Assembly: GCF_018130545.1 (NCBI RefSeq)
Contig: NZ_JAFCKF010000002.1
Coordinates: 930,001 to 994,000, forward strand
Length of the DNA: 64,000 nucleotides
Source: Bradyrhizobium tropiciagri
Lineage (GTDB): Bacteria > Pseudomonadota > Alphaproteobacteria > Rhizobiales > Xanthobacteraceae
Reading direction: 5' to 3'
Below are positions 43,229 through 52,389 of this stretch, one piece after another. Position numbers and translations under genes: made by a program. Each line of letters begins with the position of its first letter. The stretch's first letter is position 1. Below the pieces are notes generated by a model. The model ran no database searches. It saw only the letters and a program-made list of their open reading frames with translations, and had not been told where the DNA came from.

Positions 43229-44100
43229 ACGGCACGCGCCTCATCAAGGAAGGGCCGCAGCGCCGGGTTGAGATTGCCCGGCCGCCACGCGATCACGTGC
43301 TCGATGGCCGGCGCGGCCTGAAGGTCGCGCTGCACCAGATTGTCGATGCCGAGCTTGCCCATCGACTCCGGCACCAGCGCGATGCCGAGATTTTCCGCGA
43401 CCAGACTGACGATGGTCTGCTGCAGCTCGACCTCGAGCCTGATGGTCGGCTCGAATCCGCCGGACCGGCAGTACTGCACGATCGCCTCGCGCAGCATCGG
43501 CGCCGCCTCTGTCGGCGTCGCGATCAGCGGCTGGCCCTTGAGCTGCTTGGCACTGATGGTCGTACGCTTGGCGAGCGGATGGCTCGGATGCAACGCGAGA
43601 CACATGCGCTCGCGATGGATGATACGGGTCTCGAGCCCCTTGATCGGCCCGGGATTGAACATGATGGCGGCATCGAAGCGCCCGCTGAGCACGGCGTCCG
43701 CCAGCGCGCCCGGCACCACCTCGCGCAGTTCGACATGCACCTCGGGATGGCCGGCCATGAAGCGCCGCGCGAGCGCCGGCAGGCTGGTATAGGCGGCGTG
43801 CATCATGAAGCCGATCGAAAGCTCGCCGATCTCGCCGCGTTCGGCGAGCCGTGCATTGCGGCAGGCCTGGTCGAAACTCATCAGCACCGCGCGCGCATCC
43901 TCCAGGAAGCGGCGGCCGGCCGGCGTCAGGCTCGCCCGGCGCTGCTCCCGCTCGAACAGGTGAACGCCGAGCTCCCTCTCCAGCGCCGCGATCTGGCGGC
44001 TCAGCGGCGGCTGACTGATATGCAGCCGCTCGGCGGCGCGGCCGAAATGCAGCGTCTCCGCCACGGCCACGAAATAGCGCATTTGCCTGATGTCGATCAT
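43189..44100 (-). CDS. LysR-type regulator
   Basis: The product has 303 residues. Helix-turn-helix MRYFVAVAETLHFGRAAERLHISQPPLSRQIAALERELGVHLFERE; effector part GELSIGFMMHAAYTSLPAL, the CatM/BenM-like group that responds to organic acids or aromatics. It is divergent from the AEC transporter gene (99 bp) and convergent with the SLC13 permease, so either could be its target. ATG 44100; the region upstream carries TACC-N5-GGTA. Confidence 0.92.
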   Translation of the reverse strand: MIDIRQMRYFVAVAETLHFGRAAERLHISQPPLSRQIAALERELGVHLFEREQRRASLTPAGRRFLEDARAVLMSFDQACRNARLAERGEIGELSIGFMMHAAYTSLPALARRFMAGHPEVHVELREVVPGALADAVLSGRFDAAIMFNPGPIKGLETRIIHRERMCLALHPSHPLAKRTTISAKQLKGQPLIATPTEAAPMLREAIVQYCRSGGFEPTIRLEVELQQTIVSLVAENLGIALVPESMGKLGIDNLVQRDLQAAPAIEHVIAWRPGNLNPALRPFLDEARAVQPIQPSSRNQTR

Positions 44101-44101
44101 G

Positions 44102-44116
44102 ATACCGAAAAGGTAT
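44102..44116. promoter_or_regulatory. LysR-type operator candidate
   Basis: ATACC-GAAAA-GGTAT, which contains the T-N11-A core. It sits immediately before the LysR start and would suit autorepression. Confidence 0.45.
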
Positions 44117-44199
44117 GAACTGGGGCCTCATTCAGTATTGGATGATATCAGAGCCGCGGCTTAGAGCTAACCGCGAAATCTGCTGTTCAGGCTCTTCCC

Positions 44200-45135
44200 A
44201 TGCTCGCGACCCTCGCCGCCGTCCTCCCGATCTTCGCGCTCATCTTCGCCGGCTGGCTCGCCCGCCGGATCGGCGTGGTCGGCCCGGCCGCGTCGAGCGA
44301 GTTGAACCGCTTCGTCGTCTATCTGGCGCTTCCGGCGCTGCTATTCGATGTCATCGCGCACGCCAAGTGGAGCGATGTCTGGCAACCTTCCTTCATCGCA
44401 GCGTTCGGCATCGGCGCCGCGATGGTGTTCTGCCTGACCATCATCGTCGCGCTGTGCCGCCGGCGGCATCTGGTCGATGCCGCGATCGACGGGCTCAATG
44501 CCGGCTACGGCAATACCGGCTTCGTCGGCTTCCCGCTCGCCGTCGCCGCGCTCGGCCGCGAGGCGCTGGCGCCGACCCTCGTCGCAACCATCATGACGGT
44601 GTGCATCCTGTTCGCGATCGCCATCGTGTTGATCGAGACCGGTCTGCAAACCGAACGACGCGGCAGGCAAATCATCGTCAAGGTCGGCCGCTCGCTGCTT
44701 TGCAATCCTCTGCTCGTCGCGCCGGTGCTCGGTGCGATCTTGCCGCTCGCCGGCCTCACCATTCCAGGTCCTGCCGAGAATTTCCTGAAGCTCTTGGGCG
44801 GTGCGGCCTCGCCCTGCGCGCTGGTCGCGCTCGGGCTGTTCCTCGCGGCCAAGCGCGAGGCGAACGAACAGGACATCGGCTCGGCGGCGCTTCTGGTCGG
44901 CTGCAAGCTCGTGCTGCAACCGGCGATCACCTGGGTGATGGCGACAGCCGTGTTCGGCCTCTCTCCGCTGCTGACGCATACGGCGGTGCTGCTCGCCGCG
45001 CTGCCGACCGGCACCGGCCCCTTCATGCTGGCCGAGTTCTACCGGCGCGAAGCCAACATGACGTCGAATGTCATCCTGGCCTCCACCGTGGTGTCCGTCG
45101 TCACCCTCAGTGCCTATCTTGCAATGGCCAGATAA
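44200..45135 (+). CDS. AEC-family (auxin efflux carrier-like) transporter
   Basis: The product has 311 residues with ten predicted helices in two halves: LATLAAVLPIFALIFAGWLARR at the start, the conserved NAGYGNTGFVGFPLAVAALG crossing segment, and the second-half ALPTGTGPFMLAEFYRREANM. Members export malonate, malate or similar acids. Its regulator is probably the divergent LysR protein. Confidence 0.9.
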   Translation: MLATLAAVLPIFALIFAGWLARRIGVVGPAASSELNRFVVYLALPALLFDVIAHAKWSDVWQPSFIAAFGIGAAMVFCLTIIVALCRRRHLVDAAIDGLNAGYGNTGFVGFPLAVAALGREALAPTLVATIMTVCILFAIAIVLIETGLQTERRGRQIIVKVGRSLLCNPLLVAPVLGAILPLAGLTIPGPAENFLKLLGGAASPCALVALGLFLAAKREANEQDIGSAALLVGCKLVLQPAITWVMATAVFGLSPLLTHTAVLLAALPTGTGPFMLAEFYRREANMTSNVILASTVVSVVTLSAYLAMAR

Positions 45136-45217
45136 TATCGCGCTCCGACGTCATCGAACGGCGATATGGTTGCCCTGACGAGTCCTGACACGGGACGCAG
45201 GTCAGGGGATTTGACGC

Positions 45218-46441
45218 TTGAACGACACCGACGTCCGGCAACCCAACACACCGGCTTGCACCGCGAGCTCCGCACATTCGCCGCTCGAGGTGCTGCTGAT
45301 CTTCCTCAAGCTCGGCGTCAGCTGCTTCGGCGGCCCGATCGCCCATATCGGCTACTTCCGCGACGAGTTCGTCACCCGCAGGCGCTGGCTCGACGAGCAG
45401 GCCTATGCCGATCTGGTCGCGCTCTGCCAATTCCTGCCGGGCCCGGCGAGCAGCCAGGTCGGCTTTTCGCTCGGCCTGATGCGCGCAGGCTATCTCGGCG
45501 CGCTGGCGGCCTGGACCGGCTTCACGCTGCCGTCGGCGATCGCGCTGGTGCTGTTCGCCTATGGCGCCAGTGGATTGAGCGGCCCGGCCGGAGCGGGCTT
45601 GGTGCATGGCCTCAAGCTGGTCGCAGTCGCAATCGTCGCCCAGGCTGTCTGGGGCATGGCCCGCTCGCTCTGCCCCGACCGCGAGCGCGCGTCGATAGCG
45701 ACGGTGGCGGCGCTGCTCATTCTCACCAGCGCCTCGTCGATCGCGCAGATCGGTGCCATCGTGCTCGGCGCCATCGCCGGACTCTGGTTCTGCCGGGCGC
45801 AAGCGGCCAATGGCGCCACCCACATCGCGATGCCGGTGTCACGCCGCGTTGGCGTCGTGGCACTGATCCTGTTCCTTGCCCTGCTGGTCGGGCTGCCGCT
45901 GCTCGCCCGAACATGGCCCGGCCTCGGCGTGTTCGAGGCCTTCTACCGCTCCGGCGCGCTGGTGTTCGGCGGCGGCCATGTCGTGCTGCCGCTGCTGCGC
46001 GAAGCCGTGGTGGCGCCGGGCTGGATCAGCGACGATGCGTTCCTGACCGGCTACGGCGCCGCGCAGGCCGTGCCGGGCCCGCTGTTCACCTTCGCGGCCT
46101 ATCTCGGCACCTTGATCGGCGGCATGCCGGGCGCGGTCGTCGGCCTGATCGGCATCTTCATTCCGGGACTCCTCGTGCTGCTCGCCGCGCTGCCGTTCTG
46201 GGACAGCTTCCGCAAGCAGCCCACGGCGCAGGCGATGATGCGCGGCGTCAACGCCGCCGTGGTCGGCATCCTCGGTGCCGCGCTCTACAATCCGGTCTGG
46301 ACCAGCAGCGTGCAGCGCCCGCTCGATTTCGGCATCGCGCTGGCCGGCTTCGTGCTGCTCACGGCCTGGCGGGCGCCGCCGCTCGTGGTGGTCATCCTCA
46401 GCGCCGCCGCCGGCATCGCCACCGGGCTCCAGCAATCGTGA
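45218..46441 (+). CDS. chrA: chromate efflux transporter ChrA
   Basis: The product has 407 residues with two homologous halves, as in long-chain CHR proteins. Diagnostic motifs are LKLGVSCFGGPIAHIGYFRDEFV and CQFLPGPASSQVGF in half 1, FYRSGALVFGGGHVVLPLL and AQAVPGPLFTFAAYLG in half 2. It exports chromate across the inner membrane. Start is TTG 45218 after AGGGGATTTGACGC. No chrB or mercury/arsenic gene is near, so it stands alone. Confidence 0.93.
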   Translation: MNDTDVRQPNTPACTASSAHSPLEVLLIFLKLGVSCFGGPIAHIGYFRDEFVTRRRWLDEQAYADLVALCQFLPGPASSQVGFSLGLMRAGYLGALAAWTGFTLPSAIALVLFAYGASGLSGPAGAGLVHGLKLVAVAIVAQAVWGMARSLCPDRERASIATVAALLILTSASSIAQIGAIVLGAIAGLWFCRAQAANGATHIAMPVSRRVGVVALILFLALLVGLPLLARTWPGLGVFEAFYRSGALVFGGGHVVLPLLREAVVAPGWISDDAFLTGYGAAQAVPGPLFTFAAYLGTLIGGMPGAVVGLIGIFIPGLLVLLAALPFWDSFRKQPTAQAMMRGVNAAVVGILGAALYNPVWTSSVQRPLDFGIALAGFVLLTAWRAPPLVVVILSAAAGIATGLQQS

Positions 46442-46509
46442 ACGGCCATTAGCCATTTCGCTCGCCGGATTAAGAACGCTTTCACGGCTGGTGGCCAAAA
46501 TACCGGCAT

Positions 46510-47664
46510 ATGCCAAATGTTTCCAAACATGCGGATCCGACCCGTGTTCCCGTGCTGGACCTGCTGCGGCTCGCCGCGGTCGGGGCCGTGATCCTGTACC
46601 ATTACGGCTTCTGGGGCACCGCATCGCACGGCGTTCAGAAGGTGGCGTTGCCGTACCTCGCCCCGGTCGCGCAATACGGCTTCCTCGGCGTCCCCGTGTT
46701 CTTCGCGATCTCCGGCTTCGTCATCGCCTACTCCGCCGAGGGCCGCACGCCGGTCGGCTTCGCGATCGCCCGGTTCAGCCGGATCTATCCGACCTTCATC
46801 ATCTGCATGACGCTGACCTTCCTGGTGACGCTTCTGCTGGGCCACCCCTGGTTTCAGGTGACATGGGGACAGTGGCTGGCGAACCTGTTCATCGCCGCGC
46901 CGATGCTCGGCCAGCCCTACATGGATGACGCCTACTGGTCGCTGGTGATCGAGGTCGTGTTCTACGTCTGGGTCGCGCTGTTCCTGGCCTGGGGCATCTT
47001 CCCGCGACGGATCGATACCATCATCGTGGCGTGGATCGCCATCACCTTCGTCAACGAGCTGACGCTCGACATCCCCCTGTTCGAGAAACTGTTCATGGCC
47101 GACGACAGCGGCTTCTTCGCCGTCGGGCTGCTGATCTATGAACATTACCGCGGACGGCGCGACATGCGGCTTTACAGCCTGCTGACGCTGGCGATGGGCA
47201 CGGCGACATTCCAGGCCGTACACAAGCTGGAGCGGCTCGGCGTGCACACCCATGGCAGCTTCGATCCGGGCGTCGTCACGGTGATCTGCATCGTCTCGCT
47301 CGGCATCGTGTTCGCCGCCACCCGCATCAAGTCGGTGCCGCTACCGGCAAGCTTCGTCAGGGCCGTCGGCGGCATCACCTATCCGCTCTATCTGCTGCAT
47401 CTGCAGCTCGGCTATGTGATCCTGCTGCTGATCACGCCTGTGCCGGACGCGCTCTCGACCGCCCTCGTGGTTACGGGCACGGTCGTGCTGGCGTGGCTGG
47501 TCTGGCGCTTCCTCGAAGCGCCCGCGCATTACCTTGTCCGGGACAAGCTCACGCTGCTGGCCTCGCGGCATGGATGGCCATCGCGCTTTGGTGCGGGCAA
47601 ATCGCTGAGCGATCCAGGCCGCATCGCCGCACCGGTCGAGGCCGGGCGTATCGCCAATCGCTGA
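46510..47664 (+). CDS. membrane-bound acyltransferase (OafA/YrhL type)
   Basis: The product has 384 residues with about ten helices: VLDLLRLAAVGAVILYHYGF (the RAxAxxxVxxxH-like motif, His near 36), VPVFFAISGFVIAYSAEG, and RFSRIYPTFIICMTLTFL. This family adds acyl groups to sugars of LPS, exopolysaccharide or Nod factors. The last about 40 residues are polar and cytoplasmic. The substrate is unknown and no glycosyltransferases are nearby. Confidence 0.9.
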   Translation: MPNVSKHADPTRVPVLDLLRLAAVGAVILYHYGFWGTASHGVQKVALPYLAPVAQYGFLGVPVFFAISGFVIAYSAEGRTPVGFAIARFSRIYPTFIICMTLTFLVTLLLGHPWFQVTWGQWLANLFIAAPMLGQPYMDDAYWSLVIEVVFYVWVALFLAWGIFPRRIDTIIVAWIAITFVNELTLDIPLFEKLFMADDSGFFAVGLLIYEHYRGRRDMRLYSLLTLAMGTATFQAVHKLERLGVHTHGSFDPGVVTVICIVSLGIVFAATRIKSVPLPASFVRAVGGITYPLYLLHLQLGYVILLLITPVPDALSTALVVTGTVVLAWLVWRFLEAPAHYLVRDKLTLLASRHGWPSRFGAGKSLSDPGRIAAPVEAGRIANR

Positions 47665-48081
47665 GTTGCTCGGTGGTGCAAGCGATGGCTAGTCTCGGAC
47701 GATTCATGTCTCGAGAAGCTGAGCTGCATCGCCATCTAAACTGTCATCGCCGGCTCGACCGGGCGATCCAGTGCGCCGCGGCTTCTCGGCTTAAGCGCAG
47801 GCGCCTCTGGAATACTGGATCGCCCGGTCGAGGCCGGGCGATGACACCGGGTTCGCTAACGGCGCCGATCGCGCGAGCACCATCCTCATCGTCGTCCCGG
47901 CGAAAGCCAGCACAACGAACGAATTCCCGGCACGATCAGGCGGAAAACACCCTCGAATCACACCCAATCAATTCAAAAATGCCCTGCCCCTCACTCCATG
48001 CAGGGCCAAAATCCCTGCAAGACCCTTGACATAGCTGCCCTTTCGGCAGAACGCGTGGGGGCAAGCCGTCATGGACTGTTC
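47665..48081. repeat. gap dominated by palindromic repeats
   Basis: A 30-base arm at 47742-47771 (CATCGCCGG... GGGCGATCCAGT) is repeated inverted at 47814-47846 with two extra G, enclosing CGCGGCTTCTCGGC. A degenerate GTCCCGGCGAAAGCC copy follows at 47892. The last 80 bases before rnd carry no clear gene. Confidence 0.75.
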
Positions 48082-49230
48082 ATGGATCTGATTAGCACGA
48101 CCTCCGACCTCGCCGCCGCCTGCGACCGGCTCGCCAAACACAAGGTCATCACCGTCGACACCGAGTTTCTGCGGGAGACGACCTACTATCCCCTGCTCTG
48201 CGTCGTGCAGATGGCAAGCGCGGATGAAGCCGTCGTGGTCGACGCGCTGGCGCCCGGCATCGACCTCAAGCCGTTGTTCGAGTTGATGTCGAACGAAGCC
48301 GTGCTGAAGGTCTTCCACGCTGCGCGGCAGGATATCGAAATCGTCTGGCACCTCTCCGGCACGATCCCGCATCCGATCTTCGACACCCAGGTCGCAGCCA
48401 TGGTGCTCGGCTATGGCGACAGCATCGCCTACGACCAGCTGGTCGACCGCGTCACCGGTCACCGCCCCGACAAGACCCATCGCTTCACCGACTGGTCGCG
48501 CCGTCCGTTGAGCGAGGAGCAGCTGCATTACGCGGTTTCCGACGTCACCCATTTGCGTGAGGTGTTCGCGGCGCTCGATGCCGATTTGCGGAAACGCGAC
48601 CGGAGCGAATGGGTCAGCGAGGAAATGGAGATCCTGACCTCGCCGAAGACCTACGACTTTCATCCCGAGCGCGCCTGGGAGCGGCTCAAGACCCGCGTCC
48701 GCAAGCCGCGCGAGCTCGCGGTGTTGATCGAGGTCGCGGCCTGGCGCGAGCAGGAGGCGCAGAGCCGCGACGTGCCGCGCTCGCGCGTGCTCAAGGACGA
48801 TGCGGTCGGCGATATCGCGACCCATGCGCCGACCTCGCTGGACAAGCTCGGCAACCTCCGTTCGCTGCCAAAGGGCTTCGAGCGCTCGAAATGGGGCGCC
48901 GACATCATCGCCGCGGTGCAGCGCGGGCTTGCGCGCGATCAGGCGACGCTGCCCAAGCTGGAAAAGCCGAGAAACAATTCCAACGGTGCCGCGACCGTCG
49001 AGCTACTGAAGGTGCTGCTGCGGATGACCTCGGAGCGCCACGGCGTCGCCAGCAAGGTGATCGCCACCGTCGACGATCTCGAACAGATCGCGGCCAGCGA
49101 CCAGGCCGAAGTCGGCGCCCTGCATGGCTGGCGGCGCGAATTGTTCGGCGAGGCGGCGCTGAAGCTTAAGCACGGCCAGCTCGCGCTCGCGATCGACAAG
49201 GGCCGCGTGGTGCGGGTCGATCGGGGCTAG
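48082..49230 (+). CDS. rnd: ribonuclease D
   Basis: The product has 382 residues. DEDDy exonuclease motifs are VDTEFLRE (Asp-Glu, residues about 23-25), FHAARQDIE, and [10 protein letters not shown] with the Tyr and last Asp; the HRDC domains follow ([20 protein letters not shown]-like region, then the second helical repeat). It trims the 3' end of tRNA and small RNA precursors. In related rhizobia rnd lies beside aspS and ppx; here it is separated from aspS by about 11 kb. Confidence 0.95.
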   Translation: MDLISTTSDLAAACDRLAKHKVITVDTEFLRETTYYPLLCVVQMASADEAVVVDALAPGIDLKPLFELMSNEAVLKVFHAARQDIEIVWHLSGTIPHPIFDTQVAAMVLGYGDSIAYDQLVDRVTGHRPDKTHRFTDWSRRPLSEEQLHYAVSDVTHLREVFAALDADLRKRDRSEWVSEEMEILTSPKTYDFHPERAWERLKTRVRKPRELAVLIEVAAWREQEAQSRDVPRSRVLKDDAVGDIATHAPTSLDKLGNLRSLPKGFERSKWGADIIAAVQRGLARDQATLPKLEKPRNNSNGAATVELLKVLLRMTSERHGVASKVIATVDDLEQIAASDQAEVGALHGWRRELFGEAALKLKHGQLALAIDKGRVVRVDRG

Positions 49231-49422
49231 CGCACGTTACGTTGCAACGCGAAGTTCCGGCACATCCGGCCGTCGGCCAGTGGCCGAACGCGTTGTGCCG
49301 AGGCTGGCCTGGCACAGGCTGAGGTTGCGTCACACGAAACCACCGCGCTTGCTAAGGGGCAATTTTCGTGTTGCAATCCCTTCACAATCGGATTGTGGCC
49401 GTTCGACTGTGCGTTTCACGAC

Positions 49423-49497
49423 GTTGATATCCAAAACTTCGATATCCAAGGCTTCGAGAGGCGAAACTTCGGACTTGAAGACGTTGGATCTGAAGAC
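49423..49497 (+). repeat. five 15-base degenerate tandem units
   Basis: Units: GTTGATATCCAAAAC, TTCGATATCCAAGGC, TTCGAGAGGCGAAAC, TTCGGACTTGAAGAC, GTTGGATCTGAAGAC. Shared: TTCGAxATCxxAxxC. Confidence 0.7.
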
Positions 49498-49532
49498 CCG
49501 GAAACCGAGCAGTCAGCGGAAAGCCCGTTTGT

Positions 49533-49568
49533 GGCGTGGCACGTGGAAAACGTGGCCGCGTCTTTTTT
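49533..49568 (+). terminator. terminator-like hairpin inside the csp leader
   Basis: GGCGTGG-CACGT / ACGTGGCCGCGTC with loop GGAAA, ending in TTTTTT at 49563-49568, 24 bp before the csp start codon. It would end an upstream short RNA or act as an attenuator. Confidence 0.65.
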
Positions 49569-49591
49569 ATGTCTAGACTGGGAGAGAGACG

Positions 49592-49795
49592 ATGCCGAAG
49601 GGTACCGTCAAATGGTTCAACCCGACCAAAGGCTACGGGTTCATCAAGCCAGCCGTCGGCGACAAGGATGTGTTCGTCCACATCTCGGCGGTCGAACGCG
49701 CAGGCCTCAGCACACTCAACGAGAACCAGACCGTCGAGTACGAGCTGGTAGAGAACCGCGGCAAGGCGTCGGCAGAGAACCTCAAGGTTCACTGA
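49592..49795 (+). CDS. cold-shock domain protein (CspA family)
   Basis: The product has 67 residues and a full cold-shock fold: GTVKWFNPTKGYGFIKP (RNP1, KGYGFI), DVFVHISAVERAG (RNP2, VFVHI), and a C-terminal strand. It binds single-stranded RNA and acts as an RNA chaperone. Strong ribosome site. Its long structured leader suggests control at the RNA level, as in other csp genes. Confidence 0.97.
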   Translation: MPKGTVKWFNPTKGYGFIKPAVGDKDVFVHISAVERAGLSTLNENQTVEYELVENRGKASAENLKVH

Positions 49796-49828
49796 ACGCC
49801 GCTGCTGGCGGAATTCATCCCGATGCCT

Positions 49829-49851
49829 CCCCCGGCCGCATCACCCGGGGG
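49829..49851 (+). terminator. hairpin after csp
   Basis: CCCCCGG (49829-49835) / CCGGGGG (49845-49851), 33 bp after the stop; no U-tract. Confidence 0.45.
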
Positions 49852-49884
49852 ATCGCTCTCGGGGATTGCCTCTGTCACCGCGCG

Positions 49885-50535
49885 CTAAGGCGCCGGCGCA
49901 ATCAGTGTGCTGTCCGTTGCGGCGCTGCCTTGGGTCTTGCAGACGTCACCTTCGAGCTTGAGCCGGCCAGACGCCAGCAGCCGCAGCGCCTCCGGATAGA
50001 TGCGATGCTCGATTCCGATCACGCGCGCGGCGAGCGTCTCCGGCGTGTCGTCGTCGGCCACGGTGACCGCGCCCTGCATCACGATCGGCCCGGCGTCGGT
50101 CTCCGGGATCACGAAATGCACCGTCGCACCCGACAGCTTGACCCCTGCGCGCAGCGCCTGGCCGTGTGGATCGAGGCCGGGAAAACACGGCAGCAGCGAC
50201 GGATGGATGTTGAGCATCCGGCCATACCAGTGCCGCACGAAGTCGGCGGTGAACAGCCGCATGAAACCGCCGAGGCAAATCAGCTCGACCTGCTTGTCGT
50301 CGAGCGTTTTTTGCAGCACCGCCTCGAAGCCGGCGCGGTCCTTGCCGAACGGCTTGCTTTCGATGACGACGGTCGGAATGCCGCTCGCGGCCGCCTTCTC
50401 AAGCCCGGGCGCATTGGCGCGGTTGGAGATCACGGCCACGATCTCGGCCGGAAAATCCGCGGCCTTGGCGGCCTCGATCAGCGCGGCCATGTTGGAGCCG
50501 CGGCCGGAGATCAGGATGGCTGTGCGGCGCTTCAT
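49885..50535 (-). CDS. purN: phosphoribosylglycinamide formyltransferase
   Basis: The product has 216 residues with [16 protein letters not shown] at the substrate site, [14 protein letters not shown], and the catalytic motif [20 protein letters not shown] (Asn-His), then [14 protein letters not shown] with the last Asp. It performs the third step of purine synthesis using 10-formyl-THF. Its ATG overlaps the purM stop by 4 bases, so the pair is translationally coupled. Confidence 0.96.
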   Translation of the reverse strand: MKRRTAILISGRGSNMAALIEAAKAADFPAEIVAVISNRANAPGLEKAAASGIPTVVIESKPFGKDRAGFEAVLQKTLDDKQVELICLGGFMRLFTADFVRHWYGRMLNIHPSLLPCFPGLDPHGQALRAGVKLSGATVHFVIPETDAGPIVMQGAVTVADDDTPETLAARVIGIEHRIYPEALRLLASGRLKLEGDVCKTQGSAATDSTLIAPAP

Positions 50536-51605
50536 CGCGAGAGATCGAGATGACCGTCATAGACCACGCGATGCTCACCGCTGGCCTCGATCACCTCGCC
50601 GAGCAGCGTCACGGTCTCGCCGCCGGCGGTGAAGGCCTCGGTCACCGCATCGACCGCATCGCGCCTGACGATCGCGATCATGCCGATGCCGCAGTTGAAG
50701 GTGCGCAGCAGCTCGAACTCGGCGATGCCGCCCTGCTCGGCCAGCCATTTGAACACCGGCAGCACCGGCAGCCGCGCCAGGTCGATGCCGACGCCGAGAT
50801 GCTTCGGCAGCACGCGCGGGATATTATCGGTGAAGCCGCCGCCGGTGATGTGGGCGAGCCCCTTCACCGCGCCGGTCTCGCGGATCGCGCGCAGGCAGGA
50901 CTTCACATAGAGCCTGGTCGGCGTCAGCAGCGCCGCGCCGAGCGTCATGACCGGCGCGAACGGCGCCGGCGCGTCATAGGCCACGCCGGACAGCTCGACG
51001 AGCTTGCGCACCAGCGAATAACCGTTGGAGTGCACGCCCGAGGACGCCAAGCCGATCACGGCGTCGCCGGCCGCGATATCGCCCGTCGGCAGCAGGGTGC
51101 CGCGCTCGGCCGCGCCGACCGCAAAGCCGCCGAGATCGTAATCGCCATCCTTGTAGAGGCCGGGCATCTCGGCGGTCTCGCCACCGATCAGCGCGCAGCC
51201 GGATTCGCGGCAGCCTTCAGCGATCCCGGCAACGATCTGCGCGGTGGCCTCCGGATGCAGCTTGCCGCAGGCGAAATAATCGAGGAAGAACAGCGGTTCC
51301 GCCCCCTGCACGACGAGGTCGTTGACCGACATTGCGACCAGGTCGATGCCGATGCCGCTATGGATGCCGGTCTCGATCGCGATCTTCAGCTTGGTGCCGA
51401 CGCCATCGGTCGCGGCCACCAAGACCGGATCCTTGAAGCCCGCGGCCTTGAGGTCGAACAGCCCGCCGAATCCGCCGATCTCGGCGTCCGCGCCCGGCCG
51501 TGCGGTGGCCCGCACCATCGGCTTGATCAGATCGACCAGACGATTGCCGGCGTCGATATCGACACCCGAATCCGCGTAAGTGAGCCCGTTTTTGCGCTCG
51601 GTCAT
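50532..51605 (-). CDS. purM: phosphoribosylformylglycinamidine cyclo-ligase
   Basis: The product has 357 residues with [25 protein letters not shown] and [16 protein letters not shown], all standard for AIR synthetase. It makes aminoimidazole ribonucleotide. ATG 51605 is preferred over TTG 51611. It is first in the purM-purN unit and divergent from the CDP-alcohol phosphatidyltransferase gene, an order common in rhizobia. Confidence 0.97.
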   Translation of the reverse strand: MTERKNGLTYADSGVDIDAGNRLVDLIKPMVRATARPGADAEIGGFGGLFDLKAAGFKDPVLVAATDGVGTKLKIAIETGIHSGIGIDLVAMSVNDLVVQGAEPLFFLDYFACGKLHPEATAQIVAGIAEGCRESGCALIGGETAEMPGLYKDGDYDLGGFAVGAAERGTLLPTGDIAAGDAVIGLASSGVHSNGYSLVRKLVELSGVAYDAPAPFAPVMTLGAALLTPTRLYVKSCLRAIRETGAVKGLAHITGGGFTDNIPRVLPKHLGVGIDLARLPVLPVFKWLAEQGGIAEFELLRTFNCGIGMIAIVRRDAVDAVTEAFTAGGETVTLLGEVIEASGEHRVVYDGHLDLSR

Positions 51606-51765
51606 GCCCAATTCCAGATGATAAGGGGCTGGTTACGAGGAATTCCGCCCCCGCGCAATGGCTCGCGGCATTGCCGCCGCGATACTATGTAGATAACACC
51701 CGGCCGCCGCACAAAAGAGCCGGATATCGAGTAAAATCAGGCTTCTAGCCGGGAAGCGACCGAAG

Positions 51766-52308
51766 TTGAGCATTCCGAACATCATTACCCTCGGCCGCAT
51801 CATCCTGGTGCCGGTGATCGTCTGGGCCATCGTGTCGAGCCAGATGGAGATCGCATTCGCGATCTTCGTGATCGCCGGCGTGTCGGACGCGGTCGACGGT
51901 TTCCTCGCCAAGCGCTTCAACATGACGAGCGAGCTCGGCGCCCTGCTCGACCCGCTCGCCGACAAGGCGCTCCTGGTGTCGATCTATGTCGCGCTCGGAA
52001 TCTGGGGCGCGGTGCCGCGCTGGATCGTAATTCTCGTCGTGTCGCGCGACATCATGATCGTCTCCGCCGTGATTGTGTCATGGTTGTTCGACAAGCCGGT
52101 CGAGATGAAGCCCCTGATGGTGTCGAAGCTGAACACGGCGGCGCAGGTCGGCTTCGCGGCGTTGGTGCTGGCCTCGCTCGGCTTCGGCTTCGAGCCGCAC
52201 CCCTACGACTGGATCCTGATGGGCCTGGTCACGATCTTTACATTGGGTTCGGTGTCCCTCTATCTCGTGGAGTGGGTGCGGCACATGAGCACGATCGAGG
52301 CTCGGTAG
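51766..52308 (+). CDS. CDP-alcohol phosphatidyltransferase family protein
   Basis: The product has 180 residues with the motif DAVDGFLAKRFNMTSELGALLDPLADK (D-G-x2-A-K/R-x8-G-x3-D-x3-D) and five to six helices. It probably makes phosphatidylglycerol phosphate or cardiolipin in the inner membrane (PgsA-like). TTG 51766 is the start; GGGAAG lies 11 bases upstream. It precedes hda by 81 bp. Confidence 0.9.
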   Translation: MSIPNIITLGRIILVPVIVWAIVSSQMEIAFAIFVIAGVSDAVDGFLAKRFNMTSELGALLDPLADKALLVSIYVALGIWGAVPRWIVILVVSRDIMIVSAVIVSWLFDKPVEMKPLMVSKLNTAAQVGFAALVLASLGFGFEPHPYDWILMGLVTIFTLGSVSLYLVEWVRHMSTIEAR

Positions 52309-52389
52309 AAAACTGGAAGCCGGTGCCCGCGACAGGCGCGAAGCGTTTGCGCAGCGATCATGCTAAAATGAAGTGGTTTGGAGACTTGC

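Larger units (their letters stand above)
49231..49591 (+). promoter_or_regulatory. long leader and control region of the cold-shock gene
   Basis: It has no convincing gene. It holds five degenerate 15-base units (49423-49497), then an imperfect 12-bp hairpin followed by six T (49533-49568), then the ribosome site GGGAGAGAGAC. Two frames give short pentad-repeat peptides across the array, simply because 15 is a multiple of three. Confidence 0.6.

Noticed and set aside
49393-49568. Pentapeptide-repeat protein upstream of csp
   Set aside because: The 15-base array gives pentads in several frames; the long frame has no ribosome site and reads into csp out of frame, so a leader RNA is a simpler reading.
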